Shown piece after piece: positions 19,001 through 31,000 of a DNA stretch of 64,000 nucleotides. The DNA is from Bin87 sp965207585 (lineage in GTDB: Bacteria; Chloroflexota; Dehalococcoidia; Lucifugimonadales; UBA3495), in contig CBDBMT010000003.1 of NCBI GenBank assembly GCA_965207585.1, positions 434,001 through 498,000 on the forward strand, given 5' to 3'. How positions within the stretch are numbered: the stretch's first letter is position 1; the number at the start of each line of letters is the position of its first letter. The position numbers were made by a program, and so were the translations under genes. The notes below the pieces were generated by a model, which ran no database searches, was not told where the DNA came from, and was given only the letters and a program-made list of their open reading frames with translations.

Positions 19001-22000
19001 CGATGTAGTTGCCCTCCACCCGGTTCGAGGATTGCTGGTTGTCGATGAAGACGCCGACGCCGCCGAGACTCTCCTCGTCCAACTGGAAGCCGTCGAGAGC
19101 CGGGTCAAAACCTGGGATGTAGGGATTGTGAACGAAGGGAGGATTGGGCAGGTTGTTGCCCGAGATGAGGTTGCCCGCGCCCGGGGCTGTGCCGCCGATG
19201 ACGTTGTGTGAGCCCAGGAAAATGCTCACACCGACGCCGTTTGCCACCGCCCTGGTCCCCGAGGCGTTGGTGCCGATGTAGTTGCCCTCCACCCGGGTGC
19301 CAGTGCTGTCAATGTCGATTCCCGCGCGCAGGTTTCCGGAAATCACGTTGCGCGCCGCCGGGGTCCGCCCGCCGATGAGGTGGTTTTCTGATAAGACTCT
19401 CGCGCCCGATTGATGCATTAGGATCCCCGTGGCGTTGCCGCGCGGGATCTCGCCCGTCGCGTCCAGGCCGATGTAGTTGCCTTCGATCACGGCCTCTGCT
19501 GCGTTGGTGCCCACAACGTCCAGATCTATACCAGTCAGAAGGATTCCGGCCTCGAATTCGCCGATGGCCAGCCCCCGGATGGTCGCCTGGGGGGCGATGA
19601 CCACCAGGCCGGAGGGTTCTTGCTCGCCGGTGATGCCGGTGCCGTCCACAAGCTCTATCTTGATGACGGCCGCGCTGGTCGCCGTCGCCGCGCTGGCCCC
19701 GGGCTGGGTGTAGCCGTCTATGGTGACGTATCCCTTGGCGATCTCGGGCAGCCGGGAGGTGGCGATGCAGTAGTGTTGTTGGGAGGTGCCGTCTGGGAGG
19801 GTACCGGTGCCAGCAGCGGTGCGAAACCGCACGTGGCCGTACTGCTCTCGGCATTCCCTATTGGCATCCCCCACGGCGGGGGCCTGGGTCACCGGGCGGA
19901 TGGTGTGCACGGCGGACGGGTCGTCGCCGATGTCGAAGTGTATCTTCACCTTGGTGAGGGGAGACAGCCGGTTGGCCTCCTCGATGGCGGCGCGCAGGGT
20001 GCAGGTGTCGGCGTCTCCCACGATGGCGCAGATGCCGTCGCCGTGCCGGGCGTCGCTCTCGTCGCCGGTGGAGTTGACCGTCAGGACCAGGCCGTCGTCG
20101 TCGTGGACGATGGTTGTGGCGTAGTACGTCTCGGTGTGCACGCCGAAGCCGTCTCCGGAGCGCAGGGTGGCGGTCACGTTGGCCGGAGCCCTGCCAATAT
20201 CGTCGTCAGTGGTATCAACCGTAAAGGTGGCGCTGGGCGCCGAGGGAGTGAGGGTGACCGTCCGGTCAGCGTTGCTTACGCCGTAGCCGGTCCCGCCGCT
20301 GATGCCCGCGGTAACCGTCAGGTTGCCGGTGGGCGCTGGGTCGGCGGTCACGGTGAACTCGATGCCCGTCCCCTCCGGCACCGTCGTCGGGGATGTGATG
20401 GAGACGGTGGTGAGCGGGGCTCTGCCGATGGCCAGGCAGGCGGAGAACTCGGAGGTATCGCCGTTGTCGGCGATGATGATGGCAGTGACATGGGGGGAAG
20501 GATTGTCGCTGGGCCAGCGAATGGTGTGCTCCACCTGTCCATCGCCGGAGCTTCCGGTATTGAAGACCTGGGAACCTGCGTAGCTCTTGCCCTCGCCATT
20601 GCCGCAGGCCGGGCTGTGGTAGAACTCCACGCTGAAGGTCGAGTCGGCCGCGCCGTTGAAAGCGGCCGATACGGTGAAGGCGTGGCCCGCCGACCGGACC
20701 AGGCTGAGGGTTGGGAAGTTCTGCAGGTTGTTTCCGCCGCTGTCGGTGTCGCCCGCGTCGTTGGGGGTGACGCCGCCGTCGGTATCGGCCTCGTCCTCCT
20801 GTAGATCAATGCCGAGGTCGCCGTTGTCGTGGATGGAGTTTCGGGTGATGCGGTTTTGGAGGGCGCGGTGGCTCACCCAGACGCCGTCTCTGCGGTTATG
20901 GGAGATGGTATTGCCCTTGATCAGGGAGCCGGTGGCGTCGGAGACGAATATACCTTCGTGGTTATTGCGGGAAATGATGTTGCCGTCGCCGCTGCCGTCG
21001 GCATTCCGCCCGATGACGGTGTTGGTAACCTGGCCGGGTGCGGTTCTGGAATCGAGCTTTATGCCCGCCCGGCCGTTGCCCAGGGCGGTCTCACCGTCGT
21101 GAGCGACGCCGATGCGGTTGTTGCTGATGACGTTGCCGTCGGAGGTGGAGTACAGGATTCCCCAGACAATGACGCCAAGACCGACGTTGCCGGAGATGAT
21201 GTTGTTGCGTATGCGGTTGCCGTCGCTGCTGGCCACCGCCAGGCCGACATCGTTGCCAAGCTTGCGGCTGCCTCCGGCGTCGGTCCCGATGTGGTTGTTG
21301 CGAACGTCGTTGTTGTCGCTGTGGGTTATCCACACGCCGTAGCCGCCGTGGCGATTTATTCCGACATTGCCGGAGATGACGTTGCGCTGGGCCACCCTGG
21401 GGCCTCCGATAGTATTGCCGTCGGAATTATCAACGTGGATGCCGAAGGCGTTGGTCCGCCCGGTGTCGCCGCCGGTGTTGACGCCGAGGTAATTGCCCTC
21501 GATTCGGTTGCCGTCTGTGTTATGCAGCCTGATGCCGTAGCGGAAACGATTGATGGCCAGGCCGCGAATTGTGCTGCTCCCGCCGGTCACGTGCAATCCG
21601 GCGGCAGTCTCCCCCGCGCTGCTGCCTTCCAGCTCGATCTTGATAGTCGCCCGCTCGCTCGCGATGACGCCCTGGCCTCTGGCCGCGCGGGCGCCGGGTT
21701 GGGTGTAGCCGTCAATGGTCACCGACCGGGTGAGGGCGGGCAGCGGCGAGCCCGGGCTGATGGTGTGGGGACCGTTGCCTGGAATGGCGAACCCGATGGA
21801 CACCACCACAGCGGCACTTGTCGCGGCGTTGGCCTCCTGTATGGCGGCCCGCAGCGTGCAGGTGTTGTCGGCCCCGGCGATGGCGCAGAGCTTGTCGCCC
21901 GGGTTGTCGTCGGGCTGGTCGCCGGTGGAGTTGACCCGCAGCGCCAGGGTCTCGGCATCTGAGTCCTGCACCGTGGCGGTGGCCGTGTCGCGGGTGGGGT

Positions 22001-25000
22001 CCACCTCGTAGCCGGTCCCCGGCCGGAGGGTGGCCGTCACCACGGCCGACGGGTGGGGCGTCGGGCTGTTTACTGTGGACAGACTGCTGGTAAACGTGTT
22101 TACGCCTGCATATATCTCAGTGCTGAACTCTTTGTTCGCAACGCCGAAGTCCTCCCCGCCGCTGGCGCTGTAATTCATGAAAATGGCCTCCGCCGGCGGT
22201 GGAGCCAGGGTGATGGTGAAGAGGAGGTTATTGCCCTCGGTCACCGGCGCGTCGGGCCCGGAGATGCCTGCCACTGTCAGGAGCTGGCGGCAGGCAGAGA
22301 ACTCTGAGGTGTTGTTCCGCGGGCCGATGGCCACGGCGGTGATGAACTTGCCCCGGTCGGTCAGCGGGAAGGTCCGCTCGAAGCTGGCGTAGCCGTCAGC
22401 GTCGGTGGTCACGCCGGTCTCGGTGTGCGCCAGTTCCCACCCCTCGCCGTGGCCGGAGGTGTCGCAGGCGTCGCTCTTGAAGAACTCCACGGTGAACGTC
22501 GTGTCGGGTTTTCCCCGAATGATGGTGGCCAGGGTGAAGACCGTCCTGCTCCCGACCCGCGATTCCAGGATCGGGTAGTTGCGCTTGTTGTTGGGGCCGT
22601 GATCTACGTCTTGATAGTCGTTGGCGGTTATGCCGTCGCCGCCCAGGTCAATGCCCAGGCCGCCGTTGGAGTGGATGCGGTTGGCGGTGATGTGATTACG
22701 GAGACCTGATGTCACGCGTACTCCGTCCTGGAGGTTGTGGGCGATAAGGTTGCTGCGAACCGTATTGTCGTTGGGAAGTTCCTCGAAATGGCCGGATATA
22801 TGTACGCCGTGGCGTCCGTTGGGCAAGGCTGCGTCGCCGGCCGGGTTGACGCCAATATAGTTGCCCTCGACAGTGTTGTTCAGCGCCTCTCGGAAGAGGA
22901 GAACACCGTCGTGGTCGTTGCCGGAGATTACGTTGCGGGCTGTGTCGCTCCCGCCGATGACGTTGTTGTCGGAGTTACGCACATCCACGCCGTAGTAGTT
23001 AGGTATTGCCCCACTTCCGTCGGCGCTGAGTCCGATGTAGTTGCCCTCGATTCGGTTGCCGTTGGAATCATCCGTCAGGTGAATACCGGATCGGTCTCTG
23101 GCGCTGTTGCCGGAGACGACGTTGCGGGCCGCCGGAGTCCGGCCTCCAATGACGTTATTGCTCGCCCCGACCAGTCTGATGCCATCGAGCTGGTTGGCTC
23201 TGGCCGTGTCGCCGGCCGGGTTGACGCCGATGTAGTTGCCCTCGATTCGGCTGTTGTCGGACTCGACTCTGATGCCGATGTCGAAACGGTTGATGGCCAG
23301 GCCGCGAATCGCGCTGCCGTCTCCGCCCGTCCCGATGGTCAGTCCGTTCGCGCCGGTCGTGCTCTCGCCGGACAGCTCGACCATGATGACCGCCGGGGAC
23401 GTGGCGGTGGCCGCGCTGGCGTCGGGCTGAGTGTAGCCGTCAATTATGATGGGCCGGGTGATGGCCGGCAATTCGTTATTGAGGGTGATTTTGTGGGGGC
23501 CCGTGCCCGGCAGGTTGAAGTGTATGCGTATCGGCTGTTCGCCGGTCCGGGCGTTGGCCTGCTCGATGGCGGCGCGCAGGTTGCAGCCGAGATCTACAAT
23601 GCGCAGGAGACCAACCAGGCCCCGTCCGGCGTCGCAGACGTAATCCGATGTGTCGGTATCGCCGCGAACGTCGTTGTTGTGCGTGACCGTGATGGTAGGG
23701 TCAGACTCCACCGACAGGCAGGCGGAAAACTCCGAGGTGCCGTCCCCCGAATCCGTGGCGATGGCGGTGATGAAGAGGGGCGTGTTGTCGGTCTTGGAGA
23801 AGCTCTGGGTGAAGGTCGCCGCGCCGTTGGCGTCGGTGTTGACGTCCCGGGTGTAGAGCCAGTTCCGTCCCTCGCCGTGGCCGCTGGGGTCGCAGGCGGG
23901 GTTGGAGTACAGTTCCACCTTGACGGAGCGGTTCGGCCTGGTGTCGAGGCTGACCGCGACCCGGTAACTGGTCGTCGTCACGGCCTCCAGTTGGAGGGTG
24001 GGGAAGTTCTGGCGGTGGTTGGCGCCCGAATCTGCGTCACCGGCGTCGTTGGCCGTCACGCCGCCCGTGTCGCTGGACCCCTCCTTCAGGTCAATGGCCA
24101 GGCCGCCGTTGGAGTGGAAGACGTTGCGGGTGAAGACGTTGCCGGTGCCGGACCGCAGCCATACGCCGTCAAGGGCGTTGTGGGCGATGGTGTTGGACTC
24201 CACCCGGGTGCCGCTCCCGGATTGAATGTTCACGCCGTGGGCGCCGTTGCCCACGTCGCCCCTGTTGCCGGCGCCTATGCCAATGTAATTGCCCTGGATT
24301 ACGTTGTCCCGCGCGACATTGATGAACACACCGTCGCCCACGGCGCCCGAAATGACGTTTCTGGCCGCGGCGGCGCCGCCGATGACGTTTCCGCTGCTGC
24401 CCCCGGAGAGCGTCACGCCGTTGGTCAAACCGCCCAGCTTGCTGAGGCCGGAGACGGCTGTCCCGATGTAATTGTTCTCCACCCGGTTCCCGTTGCTGCC
24501 GTGGATGGTGACGCCTGCGAGAGTGCCGGCGGCGCCGGTGATGATGTTGCGGTCCGCGAGGGCAGTCCCGCCGATGACGTTGTTGTTTGACCCGCCGACC
24601 AGCGCCACGCCCCGCTGCTGGCTTCCCACAGTGGCGCCGTCGCCGTAGATTCCGATGTAGTTCCCCTTGACGCGGTTGCCCGTGGAGCCGGCCTCCATCC
24701 TGATCCCGTTCCCCGTATTGCCCGCAATCACGTTGCGCTGCGCCGGCGTGTTCCCGCCGATAACGTTGTTGTCGGAGTCGGTCAAAAAGATGCCGCGCTG
24801 GAGGTTGGGGTGCGTCGCGTCGCCGATGATGTTGCCCTCGATGCGGACGTTGGTCGAGTTATTCAGTGAGATGCCGTCGCGGAACCCTTTGATTGCGAGG
24901 CCGCGAATTATGGTGGGGCGCCAAACATTCCGCAGCCTAAGCCCATCTACCCGGCCCGTCAGGGGGCTGCCGTCCAGCTGGATGATCACTGTGGCGGGAG

Positions 25001-28000
25001 TGGAATCGGTCGCCGGGCTGGCGCCGGGCTGGGTGTAGCCGTCAATGGTTATATTTCGCGCACCACTGATCCACGGCAGGGGGCCGTCGAAGCCGATGGT
25101 TATCCGGTGGGTGGGCGACCCGGTCTGCGGTATGTTGAAATGGATGTTCACCTCTTGGTGAGTCAGAGCGGCTTCACCCAGGGCAGCGTACAGGGTGCAG
25201 GTGCTGTCCGTGGTGGCGCAGACGCCGTCGCCCCGATTGGTGTCGCCACCGGTGCCGGTGGAGTTGACGGTGAACACGACGCCGTCGTTGTCCAGCACCA
25301 CGGCCGTGGCCGAGCTGCGCTCCGAGTCCAGCACGAATCCCTCGATGCCACCAAGCAGCGTGGCCGTGATGGTGGACTGGGCTTCGGGTGTGTCGTCGTC
25401 CACCGTCGTCAGCGTCACACTTCGGATAACCTGCCCCGCTCCAATAGACATGTCTATGTTTCCGTCGTCCACTCCGACGCCAGCGCCGCCGGATACCTCC
25501 GCGGTTAAGATTATGCCCGTGGGCGGAGCCGGAGTTATGCGCGCCTCGAAGACCACGTCGTCGCCCTCGGTCACCGGGTCGGCCGGCCCGGTGATGCCCA
25601 CGATGTACTCCAGCTTCAGGCACTCGGAGAACTCCGAGGTGTCGCCGTTGGCCGCTATCGCCACGGCGGTGATGTATTCATTGATTTCATCGGCGGACAC
25701 GCGGTGGACAAGCCCAGCCCGGCCGCTGCCGTCGGTGTTAATGCGCTGCGAAAGCAGGAAAGTCTGCCCCTGCCTGCGGTAGTCATACTCGCAGGTGTGG
25801 GACTGGTAGAGTTCGACGTCGAAAGTAGCGCTGCTCGCGCCGTTGAAGTACACGGTCACGACGAATTGCTGGCTACCCCCTTGCGTCAGCTGGAGTCTCG
25901 GGAAGTTCTGGAGGCCGTTAGCGCCGGTGTCGTCGTCGAACCCGTCGGCGTCGTTCTCGGTTATGCCGTCGCCGCCGAGATCTATGCCCAGGCCCCGATT
26001 GGAATGAAATTCGTTGCGGGAGATCCGGTTGCCGCTGCCACTCTCCACCCGCACGCCGTCGCCCCGGTTATAGACGATGGCGTTTTGCAGCACCCGGTTG
26101 TTGGAGGCGTCGCGGCGGATCAGGACGCCGTGGCTGCCATTGCCCAGGGCATCTGCCGCGGTGTCGGAGAGGGTGGCTTTCTGGCCGATGTAGTTGCCCT
26201 GGATCAGGTTGTCGTTCGCTGCGATCTGCGTTTGCCGATTGGCCCAGGCGATGATGATGCCGGTGGTCCTGTTGCCCGAGATGACGTTGCGCGCTCCCGC
26301 CTCGCTCCCGCCGATGGTGTTGCCGCCGGAGTCCACCACGCTCACGCCGTCGCCGTTGGCCAGGGCCGCGGCGCCGTCGGCTGTGGTGCCGATGTAGTTG
26401 CCCTCGATACGGGTGCTGGTCGAGGACTCGGTCAGGCTGATGCCAGCGGTGTCGTTGGCCGAAATGACGTTGCGCGCCTCCGTGACGGTGCCGCCGATGA
26501 CATTGCCGCTGCTGCCTGCGCCCCGCACACGCACACCGATGAGGTTTTCCGTGGCGGTCGTACCGCCCGGGGCGGCCGTGCCGGCGGCGTTGGTGCCGAT
26601 GTAGTTGCCCTGGATGAGGTTGCCCGTGGCGCCGCTCTCCAGTTCAACGTTCGTGTTGCTCCCCGCAATCACGTTGCGGGAAAACGGCCTAACGCCCCCA
26701 ATGATGTTGCTGCTGCCCCCGGTGATGAGTATGCCCTTCCGGCTGTTGAGGGAATCGGATGCCTGCCGGGTGGGGACATCAACGCCGGCGGCGCCCGGCC
26801 CTACGTAGTTGCCCACCACCTCGGTGTTGTCGCTGCGGTCAATCCAGATGCCGGTGTCGTTGCCCGAGATGACGTTGCGGCTGGGGTTATTGTGCAATCC
26901 GATGAAGTTGCCGTTGGACTGGTTCACGATTACGCCGTACAGGTTGCCCAGGTCCGCGTCGCCGGCAGCGTCCGTTCCGATATGGTTACCTAAGATGCGG
27001 TTTCCCGTGGCGCCGCTTTTCAGTTCGATGCCGGCTCGGCCGAAGCGGTTGATGACCAGGGCGATGATGTCGCTGTTGTCTCCGGTGATGGTCAACCCGT
27101 TGGCGTTGCTGCCGTCCAGCTCGATCTTGAGCGTAGCGCCTCGGTTGTAAGACGCATAGCTTGAGCCGGACTGGGAGAATCCGTCAATAATGATCCTCCT
27201 GGTAATGTCGGGCAGGGGGCTGTCGGGCTGGATAGTGTGGGGGCCGGCCCCGGCGATTGCGAAGTTTATCGTCACCAGGTCGCCGTCGGTGTAGGCGTTC
27301 GCTTCCTCGATGGCGGCGCGCAGGGTGCAGAAGCCGTTGCCGTTGTTGCAGACGCTGTCGCCCGGGTTGTCGTCCGTGCCGTCACCGGTGTTGTTCACTA
27401 TCAGAGTCAGGTCGGTGGAGTCCGTTACCGTCGCCGTTGCCGTATTGTTGTTCACGTCCACTGTGTACCAGTCGCCCGGACTCAGCTGGGCCGTGATTGT
27501 AGCGGTGCCCTGAATGGCGTCATCCTCGGTGGTGGTCAGTACCAGCCTCGCGCTGTTCCGGCCGGCGGTAAAGGTGACGGTATGCGTTTGGTCCGGCACG
27601 CCATAGACGGCTCCGCCGGACACGGACACCGTCGCGGTTTGCTCTACCGTGGGAGCCTGTTCCACGGTTATGGTGAAGACGACGGGACTTCCCTCTTCCA
27701 CCGCGGCGTCGGGGCCGGTGATTGTGATCTTGCCGGAGTCGGCGTTGACGATTGTGGTGGTGGCGCTGGAGGGCGACTTGAGGATGGGCGTTGGGCCGCC
27801 CCCGCCTGCGGGGTTGGTTAGTGAGAATGTGAAGGACTCATTTCCCTCGACGGCGTCGTCGTTCACGGTTGAAACGCTCACGACATGGGGATCGTAGTTT
27901 AACGAGGTGAAGGTCAGCGTGCCGGACTCAGCGGTGTAGTCGTCGGGGGATTCTGCTGCCCCATCGGCGGTGGCGTAGTCAACGGTGAGATCGCTTGCCG

Positions 28001-31000
28001 GCCTCCCGCCTTCAATGCTCACGGTGTAGGAAGCGCTTTCGCCCTCGTTCACGCTGTCGGAACCTTCCAGCGCGATGGTAATCTGGTCGTTTTCGGCGAT
28101 GGTGGCAGTAGCCGGTCCGGAGGGCAGGGTTACCCACTCGCCGCCGGAGGTTCGGAGGTTGCTGAGACCAAAGGTGAAGGTTTCGTCCACCTCGGTGAAA
28201 TCGTCATCGGCGATGGTGACCGTAACCGTTTGGGATGTCGGACCGTCGTGAGTGAAGGTCAGTGTGCCGGAGGCGGCTGTGTAGTCGCCGGGGGCTTCTG
28301 CTTTCCCATCGGCGGTGGCGTAGTCAATTAACACGGCGTTGGTCAAGTCGCCGCCTTCGAGCCGCACGGTGAAGACGGGGTCCTGACCGCCCTCGGTTAC
28401 ATCGTCCGACGGGCCTTCCAACGCCACCTGCGCCTCGTCGCTCTGGGCGATGGTCGCCGTGGCCGTACTTGTGCCCAGGGTGACGAGGTTGGCCCCTGAC
28501 CCGGTCAATAACCCCAGGGTCAGGGTGATCGTCTCCTGCTGCTCCGACAGGGTGTCGTCAGTGATCTCTACGGCGATGGTCTTGGAGCTGTCGCCTGCGG
28601 CGAAAGCAACGGTTCCCACGTTGGCGGTAGCGTTGAAGTTGACGTCCGCCGGCCTGACGTCAACGGTGTAGTCGGCCCGCTCGGCCGTGCCGCCGGTGTT
28701 CCACCTCGCCGTGAAGGGCGCATTCACCGTTTGCGTTAGACTCACCGTGAAGCCCACGCTCCTGCCCTCGGCCACCGATGCGGACGAAGCGGCGATGGAC
28801 AGGGTGGCTAGTGGCTGGCGAGCCTGGCGGGGCGCGGTCTTGTCCAGCAGGATTGCCCAGGCGGTGCTGCCGTTGGGGTCCGGCGTATAGCCGTCGCCGG
28901 GCTGCAGGGTCGCCGTCAGCGTGGCCTCCTCCTCTACCTCCGCCTTATCATCGACGGTGGTCAGGGTCAGCGTCGCCGTGGTCCCATTGGCCGCGAAGGT
29001 CACGGTATGCTCGGCGTCGGCCACGCCGTAATCCGCGCCGCCGCTGACGGTGACCGTTACCGTCTGCGCTTCGTCCGGCGCGGGGTCAACGGTGAGGGTG
29101 AACACCACGTCGCCGCCTTCCACCACCGGCTGAGTTGGCCCGGCGATGCTCACCACCGGCTGGGCGGCCTCATCGTTGTCCTGCACCACGGCCTGCGCGC
29201 TGGCATCGGACGACAGGTCATGCCAGTCCCCCGCCGACACCGTGGCCATGATGGTCCCCTCCGCCTCCGCAACGTCGTCGTCATCGGTGGCCAGGGTCAG
29301 CGTCGCCGTGGTCCCATTGGCCGCGAAGGTCACGGTATGGTCCGCGTCGGCCACGCCGTAATCCGCCCCGCCGCTGACCGCTACCGTGACTGTCTGCACC
29401 ACATCCGGCGCGGGGTCAACGGTCAGGGTGAACACCACGTCGCCGCCTTCCACCACCGGCTGAGTTGGCCCGGCGATGCTGACCACCGGACGGGCGGTTG
29501 CGTCGTTGTCCTGCACCACGGCCTGGGCGGTGGCGTCGGCCGACAAATCGTACCAATCGCCCGTCGCCACCGTGGCGGTGATAGATCCCTCGGCATCAAC
29601 CACGTCGTCGTCATCGGTGGCCAGGGTCAGCGTCGCCGTGGTCGCGTTGGCCGCGAAGGTCACGGTATGCTCCGCATCGGCCACGCCGTAATCCGCGCCG
29701 CCGCTGACCGACACCGTGACCGTCTGCGCCACGTCCGGCGCCGGGTCAGCGGTCAGGGTGAACGCCACGTCGCCGCCTTCCACCACCGGCTCTGCCGGCC
29801 CGGCGATGCTGACCACCGGACGGGCGGTTGCGTCGTTGTCCTGCACCACGGCCTGGGCGGTGGCGTCGGCCGACAAATCGTACCAATCGCCCGTCCCCAC
29901 CGTGGCGGTGATATTGCCCTCGGCATCAACCACGTCGTCGTCATCGGTGGTCAGGGTCAGCGTCGCTGTGACCGCGTTGGCCTCAAAGGTCACGGTATGC
30001 TCCGCGTCGGCCACGCCGTAATCCGCCCCGCCGCTGACCGCTACCGTAACCGTCTGCGTCTCGTCCGGCGCCGGGTCAGCGGTCAGGGTGAACGCCACGT
30101 CGCCGCCTTCCACCACCGGCTCCGCTGGCCCGGCGATGCTGACCACCGGACGGGTGACAGCGTCGTTGTCCTGCACCACCGCCCGGGCGGTGGCGTCGGC
30201 CGACAAATCGTACCAATCGCCCGTCGCCACCGTGGCGGTGATAGATCCCTCGGCATCAACCACGTCGTCGTCATCGGTGGTCAAAGTCAGCGTCGCCGTG
30301 GTCGCGTTGGCCGCGAAGGTCACGGTATGCGTGCCGTCGGCCACGCCGTAATCCCCGCCGCCGCTGACGGTGACCGTTACCGTCTGCGCCACATCCGGCG
30401 CCGGGTCGGCGGTGAGCGTGAACACCACGTCGCCGCCTTCCACCACCGGCTCCGCTGGCCCGGCGATGCTGACCACCGGCCGGGCGGCTGCGGTGGCATC
30501 GGCGATGGTGGTGGCAACCGGGCTGTCCGCCAGCGCGACGCTCCCGCCTCCGCCGGCGAGGTTGCTCAGGGTGAAGGTGAAGCTCTCATCGCCTTCCACA
30601 GCATCGTCGGTCAACGTTGACACGGTAACGGTCTGGGTTTCGGCGTCGTCGATGGCGAAGGTCAGCGTGCCGGAGGTTTCGGCGTAGTCTTCGCCGGCCG
30701 TCGCCATATCATCGGCGGTGGCATAGTCCACGGTCAGTTCGCTGCCGGGGATGCCGCCCTCGATGCTGATGGTGTACGTGGCGCCGCCGCCTTCGCTGAC
30801 GATGGCGTCCCCGGCGAGACGCACCGTCAGCGGGTCGCTCTCCTCTATTATTACAGTCGCCGCCGCCGTCTCCGGGTCCGGCGGCTCGGCGACCGACTCC
30901 GACCCGTCGCCGGTAATCTCGCCCAGGGTCACGGTAAAGGATTCGTCGGGTTCCGACCGGTCGTCGTCCACAATGAGGATGGCGACAATCTGGGTGACTT

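Noticed and set aside
28840..30490. Regularly spaced repeats considered as a CRISPR array
   Set aside because: The period is 330 bp, the repeat is in frame and encodes a whole protein domain; there are no short repeats with unique spacers.
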